Origin: Phenylobacterium hankyongense
GTDB lineage: Bacteria; Pseudomonadota; Alphaproteobacteria; Caulobacterales; Caulobacteraceae
Direction: 5' to 3'
Length of the DNA: 64,000 bases
Assembly: GCF_003254505.1 (NCBI RefSeq)
Contig: NZ_QFYP01000001.1
Coordinates: 2,712,001 to 2,776,000 of the forward strand
Part shown: one piece after another, positions 34,033 to 41,752 of the stretch
Layout of the letters: every line of letters begins with the position of its first letter
Position numbering within the stretch: position 1 is the first letter of the stretch
Notes under the pieces: generated by a model
Seen by the model: only the letters and a program-made list of their open reading frames with translations
The model's database searches: none
Told to the model about the DNA's origin: nothing
Translations under genes and position numbers: made by a program

Positions 34033-36576
34033 GTGCGGTGGGGGTCGTGGGGGTGGTCGTTGGGGCAAGGCGCGCCGTTCGCCTGGCTCGCCGCCGGCTT
34101 GCTGGCCGCCGTGCCTCACGCCGCGCAGGCCGAGGTCCGGCCCGTCGCCTTCGACATCGCGCCGCAGCCGCTCGGCGCCGCGCTCAATCAGCTGGCCATA
34201 CAGAGCAATCGCCAGATCCTGTTTTCATCGCTCCTGACGGCGGGCCGCCGCAGCATCGGGTTGCGGGGCCTCTATTCCCCGGAAGAGGCCTTGAGCCGCC
34301 TGCTCGCGGGCACGGACCTCACCGTTCGACAGGAGGGAGCGAGCTTTCTCGTCAAGCAGGACTCCCAGAGAGGGGAGGAGCGCGCGACCGCCAAGCCGGC
34401 GGATTCGCCCGCCGCCGTCGACGAAGTGATCGTGACCGCGCTCAAGCGGGAATCGCTCGCCCAGGACACGCCGATCAGCATGACCGTGGTCGACGGGGAG
34501 CTGCTGAAGGCCCGCGGCAGCGTCGATCTGGAGCACGCGTCCACCTACCTGCCCGGGCTGCGGCTCACCTGGTCGTCGTTCGGGCGCCGGCTGGTCCTGC
34601 GCGGCGTCTATGCGGCCGGGGAGGCGACCACCGGCCTCTACTATGACGAGACGCCGGTCACCGGCCCGGTCGGGACCACCGCCGATCCCGGGGTGATGTC
34701 CCCGGAGCTGCTGCTGGTGGACGTCAAGCGGATCGAGCTGCTGCGCGGGCCGCAGGGCACGCTCTATGGCGCGGGATCGATGGGCGGCACGTTGCGCATC
34801 CTGTTCAACCGGCCGGACCTGTCCAAGCCTTCCGGCCAGCTCAGCGCCAGCGCCGCCGGCGCCTGGGGCGGCGGTACGGCGGGCGGCCTGGTGGCGGTCG
34901 CCAACCAGCCCCTGGTCAAGGATCGACTGGCGATCCGGCTCGTGGCCTACGACTACGGGGCGCCCGGCGCCGTCGACAACCTGGCCCTGGGGCTGAAGAA
35001 CGTCGACGAGTCCCGCGTCCAAGGGGTGCGGGCGGCTCTGTTGTGGGCGCCGGACGAACGGCTGGAGGCGCAGCTGTCGGGCGCGATCCAGCACACGCAC
35101 GTCGACGACATCTCGTCCTGGCAGGAGGACGTCGGCGCCTGGCGCACGTCGCACGCGGTCCGCGCGCCCTTCGACGGGGACATCGGCCTCCTCAACGCCA
35201 CCGTGCGCTGGGCGACGGCGGGCGCGACGCTGACGGCCACGTCTTCCTGGTACCGCTGGCGGCTGGTCCGCCGCAACGACTACTCGGGGGTGCTGCGCGG
35301 CCAGCGGACCAACGCCCAGGGCTGCAGCCGCTACTTCGGCCTGGACGCCGCGCCCTGCGGGCCCGACCAGGCGGCCGGCTACACGGCCTACGTCGACGCG
35401 CTCTACCCCGCGGCCCTGGTGCAGCCGGTGTCCCTGACCTCCTGGATCAACGAGGTGAGGGCGGCCTCGAACGGGCCGGGTCCTTTCAACTGGACGCTGG
35501 GCGCCTACAGCGAGCGCCGGCGCGACAACGTCGACAGCGAGGTGGTGCAGGCCGACCCGCTGACCGGAACGGCCTACGAACCGGTGCGCTTCATCGGCCA
35601 GCGCAGCATCGAAAACCAGTTCGACCAGACCGCGGTCTTCGGCGAGGCCTCGTGGGAGGCCCGGCCCGGAACGGTGTTCACCGCCGGGGGCCGCAGCTAC
35701 CGCTACCACAAGCGCGACCGGGGCGAGGTCCAGGTCCCCAACGTGGTCTCCGGCACCTGGCTGGACTACCAGGCGGACGACTCCACCCACCAGAGTGGCT
35801 GGGACCTGAAATTCCTGGCGAGCCAGCGCCTGGGGCCGGGCGCGCTGACCTATATCCAGGCCTCGCAGGGGTTCCGGCCCGGCGGCGTCAACATCGTCCC
35901 GGGCCTGCCCGATGCGCTCGCCACCTACCGTTCCGACAGCCTGTGGAACTATGAGGCGGGCCTGAAGTCGGAGTGGTTCGGCCGTCGGCTGCTCGCCAAC
36001 CTGGCGGTCTACCGGATCGACTGGCGCGACATGCAGTACAGCGCCCTGACCCGCAACGGAGCGTTCACGTTCCTCACCAACATCGGCGCCAGCCGCATCG
36101 ACGGCGCGGAGATGGAGCTGATCGCGCGGCCGCGGCCGGCGTGGACGGTCTCGACCAGTCTCACCTATACCGACGCGCACCTCACCGCCGACCAGCTCAG
36201 CAACACCGCCATCGGGCTCGGCCAGACCGGGGACCGCCTGCCGATGATCCCGCAGTTCGAGGGCGCAGCCTCGGTGGAACGGACCTGGTGGCTGGCGCAG
36301 GACGCCCAGGTGGTCGTGCGCCTCGATGCGGCGGCGTCCAGCACCGCCTGGTCCACGTTCAACCATGGCGGCCCCGACGACCTCAAGCTGGGGGGCTACG
36401 CCGTATTCGGCTCGAGCGTCAGTTTGTCCCGCGGGGGCTGGAGCGTCAGCCTTGCGGTGGACAACCTGCTGAACCGCGCCGGCAGGAACCAGGCCCTGCC
36501 CAGCACCGCCGGTCCCGTGGAGGTGTTCGGCCTGCGGCCGCGTACGGCGCGACTGACGCTGGATCGGCGCTTCTAG
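34033..36576 (+). CDS. TonB-dependent transducer with N-terminal STN domain
   Basis: 847 residues, GTG start. After a signal region ending AAQA (about residue 33) comes the STN signalling domain (FDIAPQPLGAALNQLAIQS ... YSPEEALSRLLAGTDLT, about 39-90), a TonB box region (DEVIVTALKR), the plug (DTPISMTVVDGELL, ILRGPQGTLYGAGSMGGT-like motif ELLRGPQGTLYGAGSMGGTL) and the barrel ending in RRF. It both imports a ligand and signals through FecR/FecI. Its closest relative in the window is the next gene, with long shared blocks such as AAGEATTGLYYDETPVTGP. Confidence 0.93.
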   Translation: MRWGSWGWSLGQGAPFAWLAAGLLAAVPHAAQAEVRPVAFDIAPQPLGAALNQLAIQSNRQILFSSLLTAGRRSIGLRGLYSPEEALSRLLAGTDLTVRQEGASFLVKQDSQRGEERATAKPADSPAAVDEVIVTALKRESLAQDTPISMTVVDGELLKARGSVDLEHASTYLPGLRLTWSSFGRRLVLRGVYAAGEATTGLYYDETPVTGPVGTTADPGVMSPELLLVDVKRIELLRGPQGTLYGAGSMGGTLRILFNRPDLSKPSGQLSASAAGAWGGGTAGGLVAVANQPLVKDRLAIRLVAYDYGAPGAVDNLALGLKNVDESRVQGVRAALLWAPDERLEAQLSGAIQHTHVDDISSWQEDVGAWRTSHAVRAPFDGDIGLLNATVRWATAGATLTATSSWYRWRLVRRNDYSGVLRGQRTNAQGCSRYFGLDAAPCGPDQAAGYTAYVDALYPAALVQPVSLTSWINEVRAASNGPGPFNWTLGAYSERRRDNVDSEVVQADPLTGTAYEPVRFIGQRSIENQFDQTAVFGEASWEARPGTVFTAGGRSYRYHKRDRGEVQVPNVVSGTWLDYQADDSTHQSGWDLKFLASQRLGPGALTYIQASQGFRPGGVNIVPGLPDALATYRSDSLWNYEAGLKSEWFGRRLLANLAVYRIDWRDMQYSALTRNGAFTFLTNIGASRIDGAEMELIARPRPAWTVSTSLTYTDAHLTADQLSNTAIGLGQTGDRLPMIPQFEGAASVERTWWLAQDAQVVVRLDAAASSTAWSTFNHGGPDDLKLGGYAVFGSSVSLSRGGWSVSLAVDNLLNRAGRNQALPSTAGPVEVFGLRPRTARLTLDRRF

Positions 36577-36668
36577 CAGATTTTTCGCTCCGTCCGCTGA
36601 GGGCCGGGGCCGGGCTTGCGTCTAACCCCCCAATGCCGGCTGCGATCCGGCGATCGAAGGGGGTACTA

Positions 36669-38999
36669 ATGGTCATCCAATTTCCGGGTCTGAAGGCGTG
36701 CGCCTTCGCCGCCACAGCCTTGACCGCACTGGCCGGCGGCCAGGCGTATGCTCAGAGCGCCGCCGCGCCGGTCGCGGCCGCCGCGCCGAACCAGATCGAG
36801 GAAGTGGTGGTCACCGCGCTGAAGCGCTCCACCACCGTCCAGTCCACGCCGATCGCCATCAGCGCCGTCACCGGCCAGTCCATCGAGAAGATGGGGGCCT
36901 CGAGCATCCAGGACTACTACCGCACCGTCCCCAACCTGCAGGTCGACGGCAACTCGCCGACCTCGCGCCGCCTGACGCTGCGCGGCGTGCGCGCCGCGGG
37001 CGAGGCGACCGTCGGCCTCTATTATGACGAGACGCCGCTGACCGGCCCGGCCGGCACCACCCAGGACGCCAGCTCCACCACCGCCGACATCAACCTGTTC
37101 GACATCGAGCGGGTCGAGATCCTGCGCGGGCCGCAGGGCACCCTCTACGGCTCCGGCTCGATGGGCGGCACGCTGCGGGTGATCTTCGCCAAGCCGAACA
37201 GCCACAAGTATGAGGGCGCCGTCGAAGGCCAGGCCACCAACACCGAGGACGGCGGCCCGGGCTATTCCGTGAAGGGCATGGTCAACGTGCCGATCATCGA
37301 GGACAAGCTCGCCGCGCGCCTGGTGATCTACAAGGCCGAGCAGTCCGGCTACGTCGACAACATCTATCTCGGCCGCAAGGACATCAACGACCAGCACTCG
37401 TCCGGCGGACGGCTGATCGTCGGCTTCACGCCCACCGACGACCTCACCCTGACGGCCACCGCGGTGTTCCAGAAGACCCTGCTGGACGGCCAGAACTCCT
37501 GGTACCCCGCCCTGGGGGCCAAGGACTACTCGACCGCCGCCAAGGTCATCGCGCCGACCAGCGACAACCTGACGATGTACAACGTCACCGGCAAGTACGA
37601 CATGCACTGGGCGACGTTCACCGGCACGGCCTCCTACTACAAGTGGACCCTGCTGCGGAACTCGGACTACAGCCCGACGCTGTCCGGCAGCCGGGCCAAC
37701 GCCACGTCCTGCCGCAACTACATCGCCGGCGGCGCGCCGGCGTTCGGGGCCCCCGCCAACCCGGCCTGCACCCCCGCGCAGATGGCGCAGTACACCGCCT
37801 ATGCCGACAGCCGCATCCCCAGCGCGCTCTACCAGCCGATGGGCCTGACCTCGTGGAACTACGAGGCCCGGCTGAGCGGCCAGGCGCTCGACGACAAGGT
37901 CGACTGGACCGCGGGCGCCTACTACGAGGACCGCAACGACTACATCGAAAGCGAGGTCCCGCTCGCGGACAAGACGACCGGCCAGGTGATCCAGCCGCTC
38001 AACCTCGGCGCCTGGCGCCACGTGGGCACGGCCACCAAGCAGACCGCCTTCTTCGCCGAAGTGGCCTACAAGCCGATCTCGCCGCTGACGCTGACCGTCG
38101 GCGTGCGTGAGTTCAAGTACGACAAGACCGTCAACGGCGTGGTGCTGGTCTCGAACTTCATCACCCAATCCTACGTCGGTCCGCCCGCCTCGGTGGACGC
38201 CAGCGCCTCGGGCTGGGTCAGCAAGTTCAACGCCGCCTACCAGATCAATCCGGACATCATGGTCTACGCCATGGCGGCCAAGGGCTTCCGGCCCGGCGGC
38301 GCCAACAACGTCCCGGGCCTGGCCTCGGCGCTGCTGGCCTACCAGCCGGACAGCCTGTGGAACTATGAGGCCGGCGTGAAGAGCCAGTGGTTCGAGCGTC
38401 GACTGACCCTCAACGCCGCGGCCTACCAGATCGACTGGAGCAACCTGCAGATCACGGCCACGAGCGCCAATGGGGCGTTCAGCTACCTGACCAACGCCGG
38501 TCAGGCGCGCATCCGCGGCCTGGAACTCGAGGCGGTGGCGCGTCCCATGGACGGGCTGACGCTCAACGCCACGGCCGCCTTCGTGAACGCCGTGCTCACC
38601 ACCGACCAGGCGAACTCGACGATCCTGATCACCGGCTCCACCGGCCTGGCGGGCGACGAGTTCCCGAACGTGCCGAAGTTCAGCGGCTCGGCCAGCGCGG
38701 AATACACCTGGCCGCTGACCGGGAACATCAACGGCCTGGTTCGCGCCGACTACGCCTACGTCGGCCAGAGCGCGTCGCAGTTCCGTCCGACCTACGTCTA
38801 CTACGAGAAGCAGGGCGACTACGGCCTGGTCAACCTGCGCGGCGGCGTCGAAGGCGACGACTGGGGCGCGTACCTGTTCGTCAACAACGTCACCAACGAG
38901 GTCGGGCTGACGAGCGTCACGTCCTCGGTGAACAACCCCAAGCAGGTCATCAGCCTGACCCCGCGGACCGTCGGCGTCACCGTGCGTCGCCGCTTCTAG
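36669..38999 (+). CDS. TonB-dependent receptor, tandem paralogue without STN domain
   Basis: 776 residues, ATG with AAGGGGG upstream. Signal peptide ends QAYAQ (about 29), then a TonB box-like IEEVVVTALKRS, plug (IERVEILRGPQGTLYGSGS) and barrel ending VRRRF. Shares GVRAAGEATVGLYYDETPLT and the KGFRPGGANNVPGL/DSLWNYEAGVKSQWF blocks with the preceding receptor, so the pair arose by duplication. Having no STN domain it cannot signal itself and is probably a target of the same sigma factor. Followed by a very clear terminator. Confidence 0.93.
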   Translation: MVIQFPGLKACAFAATALTALAGGQAYAQSAAAPVAAAAPNQIEEVVVTALKRSTTVQSTPIAISAVTGQSIEKMGASSIQDYYRTVPNLQVDGNSPTSRRLTLRGVRAAGEATVGLYYDETPLTGPAGTTQDASSTTADINLFDIERVEILRGPQGTLYGSGSMGGTLRVIFAKPNSHKYEGAVEGQATNTEDGGPGYSVKGMVNVPIIEDKLAARLVIYKAEQSGYVDNIYLGRKDINDQHSSGGRLIVGFTPTDDLTLTATAVFQKTLLDGQNSWYPALGAKDYSTAAKVIAPTSDNLTMYNVTGKYDMHWATFTGTASYYKWTLLRNSDYSPTLSGSRANATSCRNYIAGGAPAFGAPANPACTPAQMAQYTAYADSRIPSALYQPMGLTSWNYEARLSGQALDDKVDWTAGAYYEDRNDYIESEVPLADKTTGQVIQPLNLGAWRHVGTATKQTAFFAEVAYKPISPLTLTVGVREFKYDKTVNGVVLVSNFITQSYVGPPASVDASASGWVSKFNAAYQINPDIMVYAMAAKGFRPGGANNVPGLASALLAYQPDSLWNYEAGVKSQWFERRLTLNAAAYQIDWSNLQITATSANGAFSYLTNAGQARIRGLELEAVARPMDGLTLNATAAFVNAVLTTDQANSTILITGSTGLAGDEFPNVPKFSGSASAEYTWPLTGNINGLVRADYAYVGQSASQFRPTYVYYEKQGDYGLVNLRGGVEGDDWGAYLFVNNVTNEVGLTSVTSSVNNPKQVISLTPRTVGVTVRRRF

Positions 39000-39034
39000 G
39001 CGAGGCGAACGCCGCCTTCAGGCGGGTTGCAACG

Positions 39035-39069
39035 AAGGAGGGATGGGCCTGGCCCGTCCCTCCTTTTTG
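39035..39069 (+). terminator. Intrinsic terminator after the second receptor
   Basis: AAGGAGGGATGGGCC pairs with GGCCCGTCCCTCCTT (one mismatch) around a tiny loop, followed by TTTTTGCG. It ends the receptor transcript 36 nt past the stop. Confidence 0.9.
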
Positions 39070-39142
39070 CGTTTTTGAGGCTGCGCTTTCCAACCCGGGC
39101 GAAAGCGGGTTTGCTGACGGCGTGTCGACCAAGGAGCAGGCG

Positions 39143-39607
39143 ATGGGCGAGCGGGCGTATCCATTGGACGGCGGGTGCCGCTGCGGCCAGGTGCGGATCC
39201 GCGTCAGCGCGCCGCCGATCCTGACGATGGCCTGCCATTGCACCGGCTGCCAGCGGATGACCGGCAGCGCCTTCTCGCTGGGCGCCGTGATCCCCAGCGA
39301 CGCCTTTGAGGTCACCGCGGGCGAGCCGGTGGTGGGTGGGTTGCACAGCGCGACGCGCCACTTCTTCTGCCCGCACTGCATGAGTTGGATCTTCACCCGG
39401 CCCGAGGGGCTCGACGCGTTCGTGAACGTGCGTACGACGATGCTCGACCAAGCGGGCGGCCTCGCGACCCCGTTCATGGAGACCTACACCAGCGAGAAGC
39501 TGCCGTGGGTGACGACGCCGGCGGCGCACAGCTTCGAGAAATTCCCGCCGTTCGAGGCGTTCGAGGGCCTGGTCGCCGCCTACGCCGCACAGGCGCAGAG
39601 GCCGTAA
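39143..39607 (+). CDS. GFA/CENP-V-fold zinc protein
   Basis: 154 residues, ATG with AAGGAG at 6 nt. Zinc-binding cysteines in the pattern of the GFA (glutathione-dependent formaldehyde-activating) family: GGCRCGQVRI, ACHCTGCQRMTGSAFS, and FFCPHCMSW. Members may bind glutathione adducts, but most have no proven activity. Stands alone between the receptor terminator and a secreted protein. Confidence 0.85.
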   Translation: MGERAYPLDGGCRCGQVRIRVSAPPILTMACHCTGCQRMTGSAFSLGAVIPSDAFEVTAGEPVVGGLHSATRHFFCPHCMSWIFTRPEGLDAFVNVRTTMLDQAGGLATPFMETYTSEKLPWVTTPAAHSFEKFPPFEAFEGLVAAYAAQAQRP

Positions 39608-39662
39608 GCTGAGGCGTCCGGCCGCCTTGTTGTTGTCGCGCTTGGCCGCCATTTTCCGGGGC

Positions 39663-40193
39663 ATGCGCCGCGCCGCCTTCGCCTTCCTCGCCTGTCTCTG
39701 CGCCGCACCGGCGCTCGCCCAGAGCCTGCCGCCGGCCGAGGTCTCGCCGCTGACGGTCATGCCCCGGGGCGAGCGGCCGAAGGTCACCGCCACCTACCCG
39801 GCGGCCGGCCAGGCGGTCGCGCCGGGCGTGCTGGTGCTGAAGGTCACCTTCGACCAGAAGATGCTGGAGACCGGCTTCGACTTCGCGCCGGCGGCCGGCG
39901 GCGAGATGCCCCAGTGCCTGAAGACCCCGCGGCTGCTCGACGACGGCAAGACCTTCGTCCTGTTGTGCCGCACGCTCGGCGCAAAGAGCTACGCCCTGGC
40001 GTTCAACGCCAAGCCGGCCGGCGGCTTCGCCAGCCTGGCGGACACGCGGGCCCAGCCGGCGGGGCTCGCCTTCACCACCACCGACGGCGATCCGGTCACC
40101 GACCTGCAGGACGCGCTGAAGGCGGCGAGCCTGCGCGACGTCGACGTGCCGGTGCAGGACACCCCGGCCTTTCGCCACAGCGGCGGCTCCTGA
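39663..40193 (+). CDS. Secreted Ig-like (Big_5-type) hypothetical protein
   Basis: 176 residues from ATG 39663, chosen because it opens a clean signal peptide (MRRAAFAFLACLCAAPALAQ); an upstream ATG at 39627 would precede it with 12 residues. The mature part has a beta-sandwich look, with PKVTATYPAAGQAVAPGVLVLKVTFDQKM similar to the opening of bacterial Ig-like domains and two Cys (PQCLK, LLCRT) that could form a disulfide. Exact function unknown. Converges with the amidase-like gene, with only 3 nt between the stops. Confidence 0.65.
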   Translation: MRRAAFAFLACLCAAPALAQSLPPAEVSPLTVMPRGERPKVTATYPAAGQAVAPGVLVLKVTFDQKMLETGFDFAPAAGGEMPQCLKTPRLLDDGKTFVLLCRTLGAKSYALAFNAKPAGGFASLADTRAQPAGLAFTTTDGDPVTDLQDALKAASLRDVDVPVQDTPAFRHSGGS

Positions 40194-40196
40194 GGC

Positions 40197-41726
40197 TCAG
40201 GCGGCGCCGAACCGCTTCAGGACGTTGCGGGTGATCCGGGTGACGAAGGGGTCGCCGGCGGCCAGGCCGTGGGCCCATTCCGTCGTGCCGGCGTTGAACA
40301 CCTCGCCCGCGCCGCGCCGGAAGCTGGCCATCACCGCATGGCCGCGGGTGACGCGCGCCTGGGCGGCGGGACCGGCGTCGCCATAGGCGATCTTCGCCAC
40401 CACATCGAGTTGTTCGGGCGGGATCAGCGGGCGGTAGCCGGTGTCCTCGGGCTCGGCGAAGGCGCAGGGCGCGAGGGCGATGATCTCGAGGTCGCGGGGC
40501 ACGCCGAGGCGTGGGACCGGCGCCGGCAGGCCGTCCTCCCCGAAGGTCAGGGCGCAGCCGTCGTTCTCGTAGCCCAGCAGGGGCAGGGCGTCGCCGAACA
40601 CGTCGCCGTAGAAGAGGTCCGCGCCCTCGAGCGCCCAGTGGTCGGCGCGATAGACCGTATAGCCGCCCTGGCCGCGGGCGGCGCACAGGCCCAGGCGATG
40701 GTAGCCGCCGAAGATGAAGCTGAGGCCGGTGATCTCCGCTTCCGGGGCTCCGAACATCGGATGCGACCACAGGTGCGTGCGCTCGGGGTCGGACACGTCC
40801 TCGGCGGTCTGGCCGCGCCATTTGTGGCAGACCATCGTCGGGCCGTCCCAGCGCACCTTCCAGAAGCCGGTGTTGCCGGAGAAGATCGCCAGCCGGCCGC
40901 CGCCGTCGACGAAGGCGTCCAGCGCCGCCCGCTCGGGCCCCGACCAGTATTCGCTGTGGCCGACCAGCAGCACCACGCCGTAGGGCTCCAGCGCGGCGGG
41001 ATCGTCGTCCAGGTCGCGGTCGGTGAGATAGTCGAAGGCCAGGCCTTCCTCGCCCTCCGCCCAGGCGACGAAGGCGTGCTCCCACTTGTTCAGGAACCCG
41101 GCCGAGCCGTCATAGGGCGACTGGCCGTGCGCCCGTGACCAGGCCGGATCGGCGCCGGCCCAGGGCCGCTCCTCGAAGCCGCGCTTCCGCAGGTTCACCA
41201 GCCGCGGCATGTCGGCGGGCGCGCTGAGCAGCAGGGGCGGGAAGGGCCGGAGCGCCGAGAGCCGGCCGATGGCGCCGGCCATGGCCTCGGGCAGCGGCAG
41301 GCGGCGCGACATCAGCGCGTCCACGTCGCAGTAGGCGTTGGCGCCGCCGAAGTAGTTGTAGGCGTGCAGGGTGTTGGTGGCGAGCACCAGCACGGTGCGC
41401 GGTCCCGGCGCGCCGGCCCGGGCCTTCACGCAGACGAAGTGGTGGGCCGCCTCGCCCGCGGCGTCGGTCAGCACGAGGTCGTAGTAGCCGCTCCGCCAGT
41501 CGCCGACCTCGATCCCGGTGACCACGGGCCAGCCGCAGCCGTCGCGGTCGGCGTCGGGCGGGACGGGCAGGTCCTGCGTCTCGATCCCATCCAGGCGCAG
41601 CACGGTTTCCCGAACGGCGCCGATGCGCGCGATCTCCAGCCGGCAGGGACCGGTCGCCGAGGCGTGCAGGACGAACCGCTCGCCGGGCCGCACGCTCAGC
41701 CGGTCGGTGTAGCAGGCCGGAGGCAT
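40197..41726 (-). CDS. N,N-dimethylformamidase large-subunit-like protein
   Basis: 509 residues without a signal peptide. Resembles the C-terminal part of the large subunit of N,N-dimethylformamidase, an iron amidase: VLVLATNTLHAYNYFGGANAY, WEHAFVAWAEGEEGLAFDYLTD, VVLLVGHSEYWSGPERAALD (the HSEYW Tyr is in the family's metal region), GGGRLAIFSGNTGFWKVRW and the closing GAGEVFNAGTTEWAHGL. The studied enzyme is about 760 residues and works with a small subunit, which is not seen here. The true substrate may be another amide. It follows the receptor gene by 26 nt and is probably co-transcribed. Confidence 0.7.
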   Translation of the reverse strand: MPPACYTDRLSVRPGERFVLHASATGPCRLEIARIGAVRETVLRLDGIETQDLPVPPDADRDGCGWPVVTGIEVGDWRSGYYDLVLTDAAGEAAHHFVCVKARAGAPGPRTVLVLATNTLHAYNYFGGANAYCDVDALMSRRLPLPEAMAGAIGRLSALRPFPPLLLSAPADMPRLVNLRKRGFEERPWAGADPAWSRAHGQSPYDGSAGFLNKWEHAFVAWAEGEEGLAFDYLTDRDLDDDPAALEPYGVVLLVGHSEYWSGPERAALDAFVDGGGRLAIFSGNTGFWKVRWDGPTMVCHKWRGQTAEDVSDPERTHLWSHPMFGAPEAEITGLSFIFGGYHRLGLCAARGQGGYTVYRADHWALEGADLFYGDVFGDALPLLGYENDGCALTFGEDGLPAPVPRLGVPRDLEIIALAPCAFAEPEDTGYRPLIPPEQLDVVAKIAYGDAGPAAQARVTRGHAVMASFRRGAGEVFNAGTTEWAHGLAAGDPFVTRITRNVLKRFGAA

Positions 41727-41752
41727 GCGTCCTCGTTACCGCGTCCCAGGTC

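Noticed and set aside
32189..36668. Shared ECF promoter motif upstream of the peptidase and receptor genes
   Set aside because: I compared the three upstream regions by eye and found only short TGCGTC-like matches, not a convincing two-box motif.
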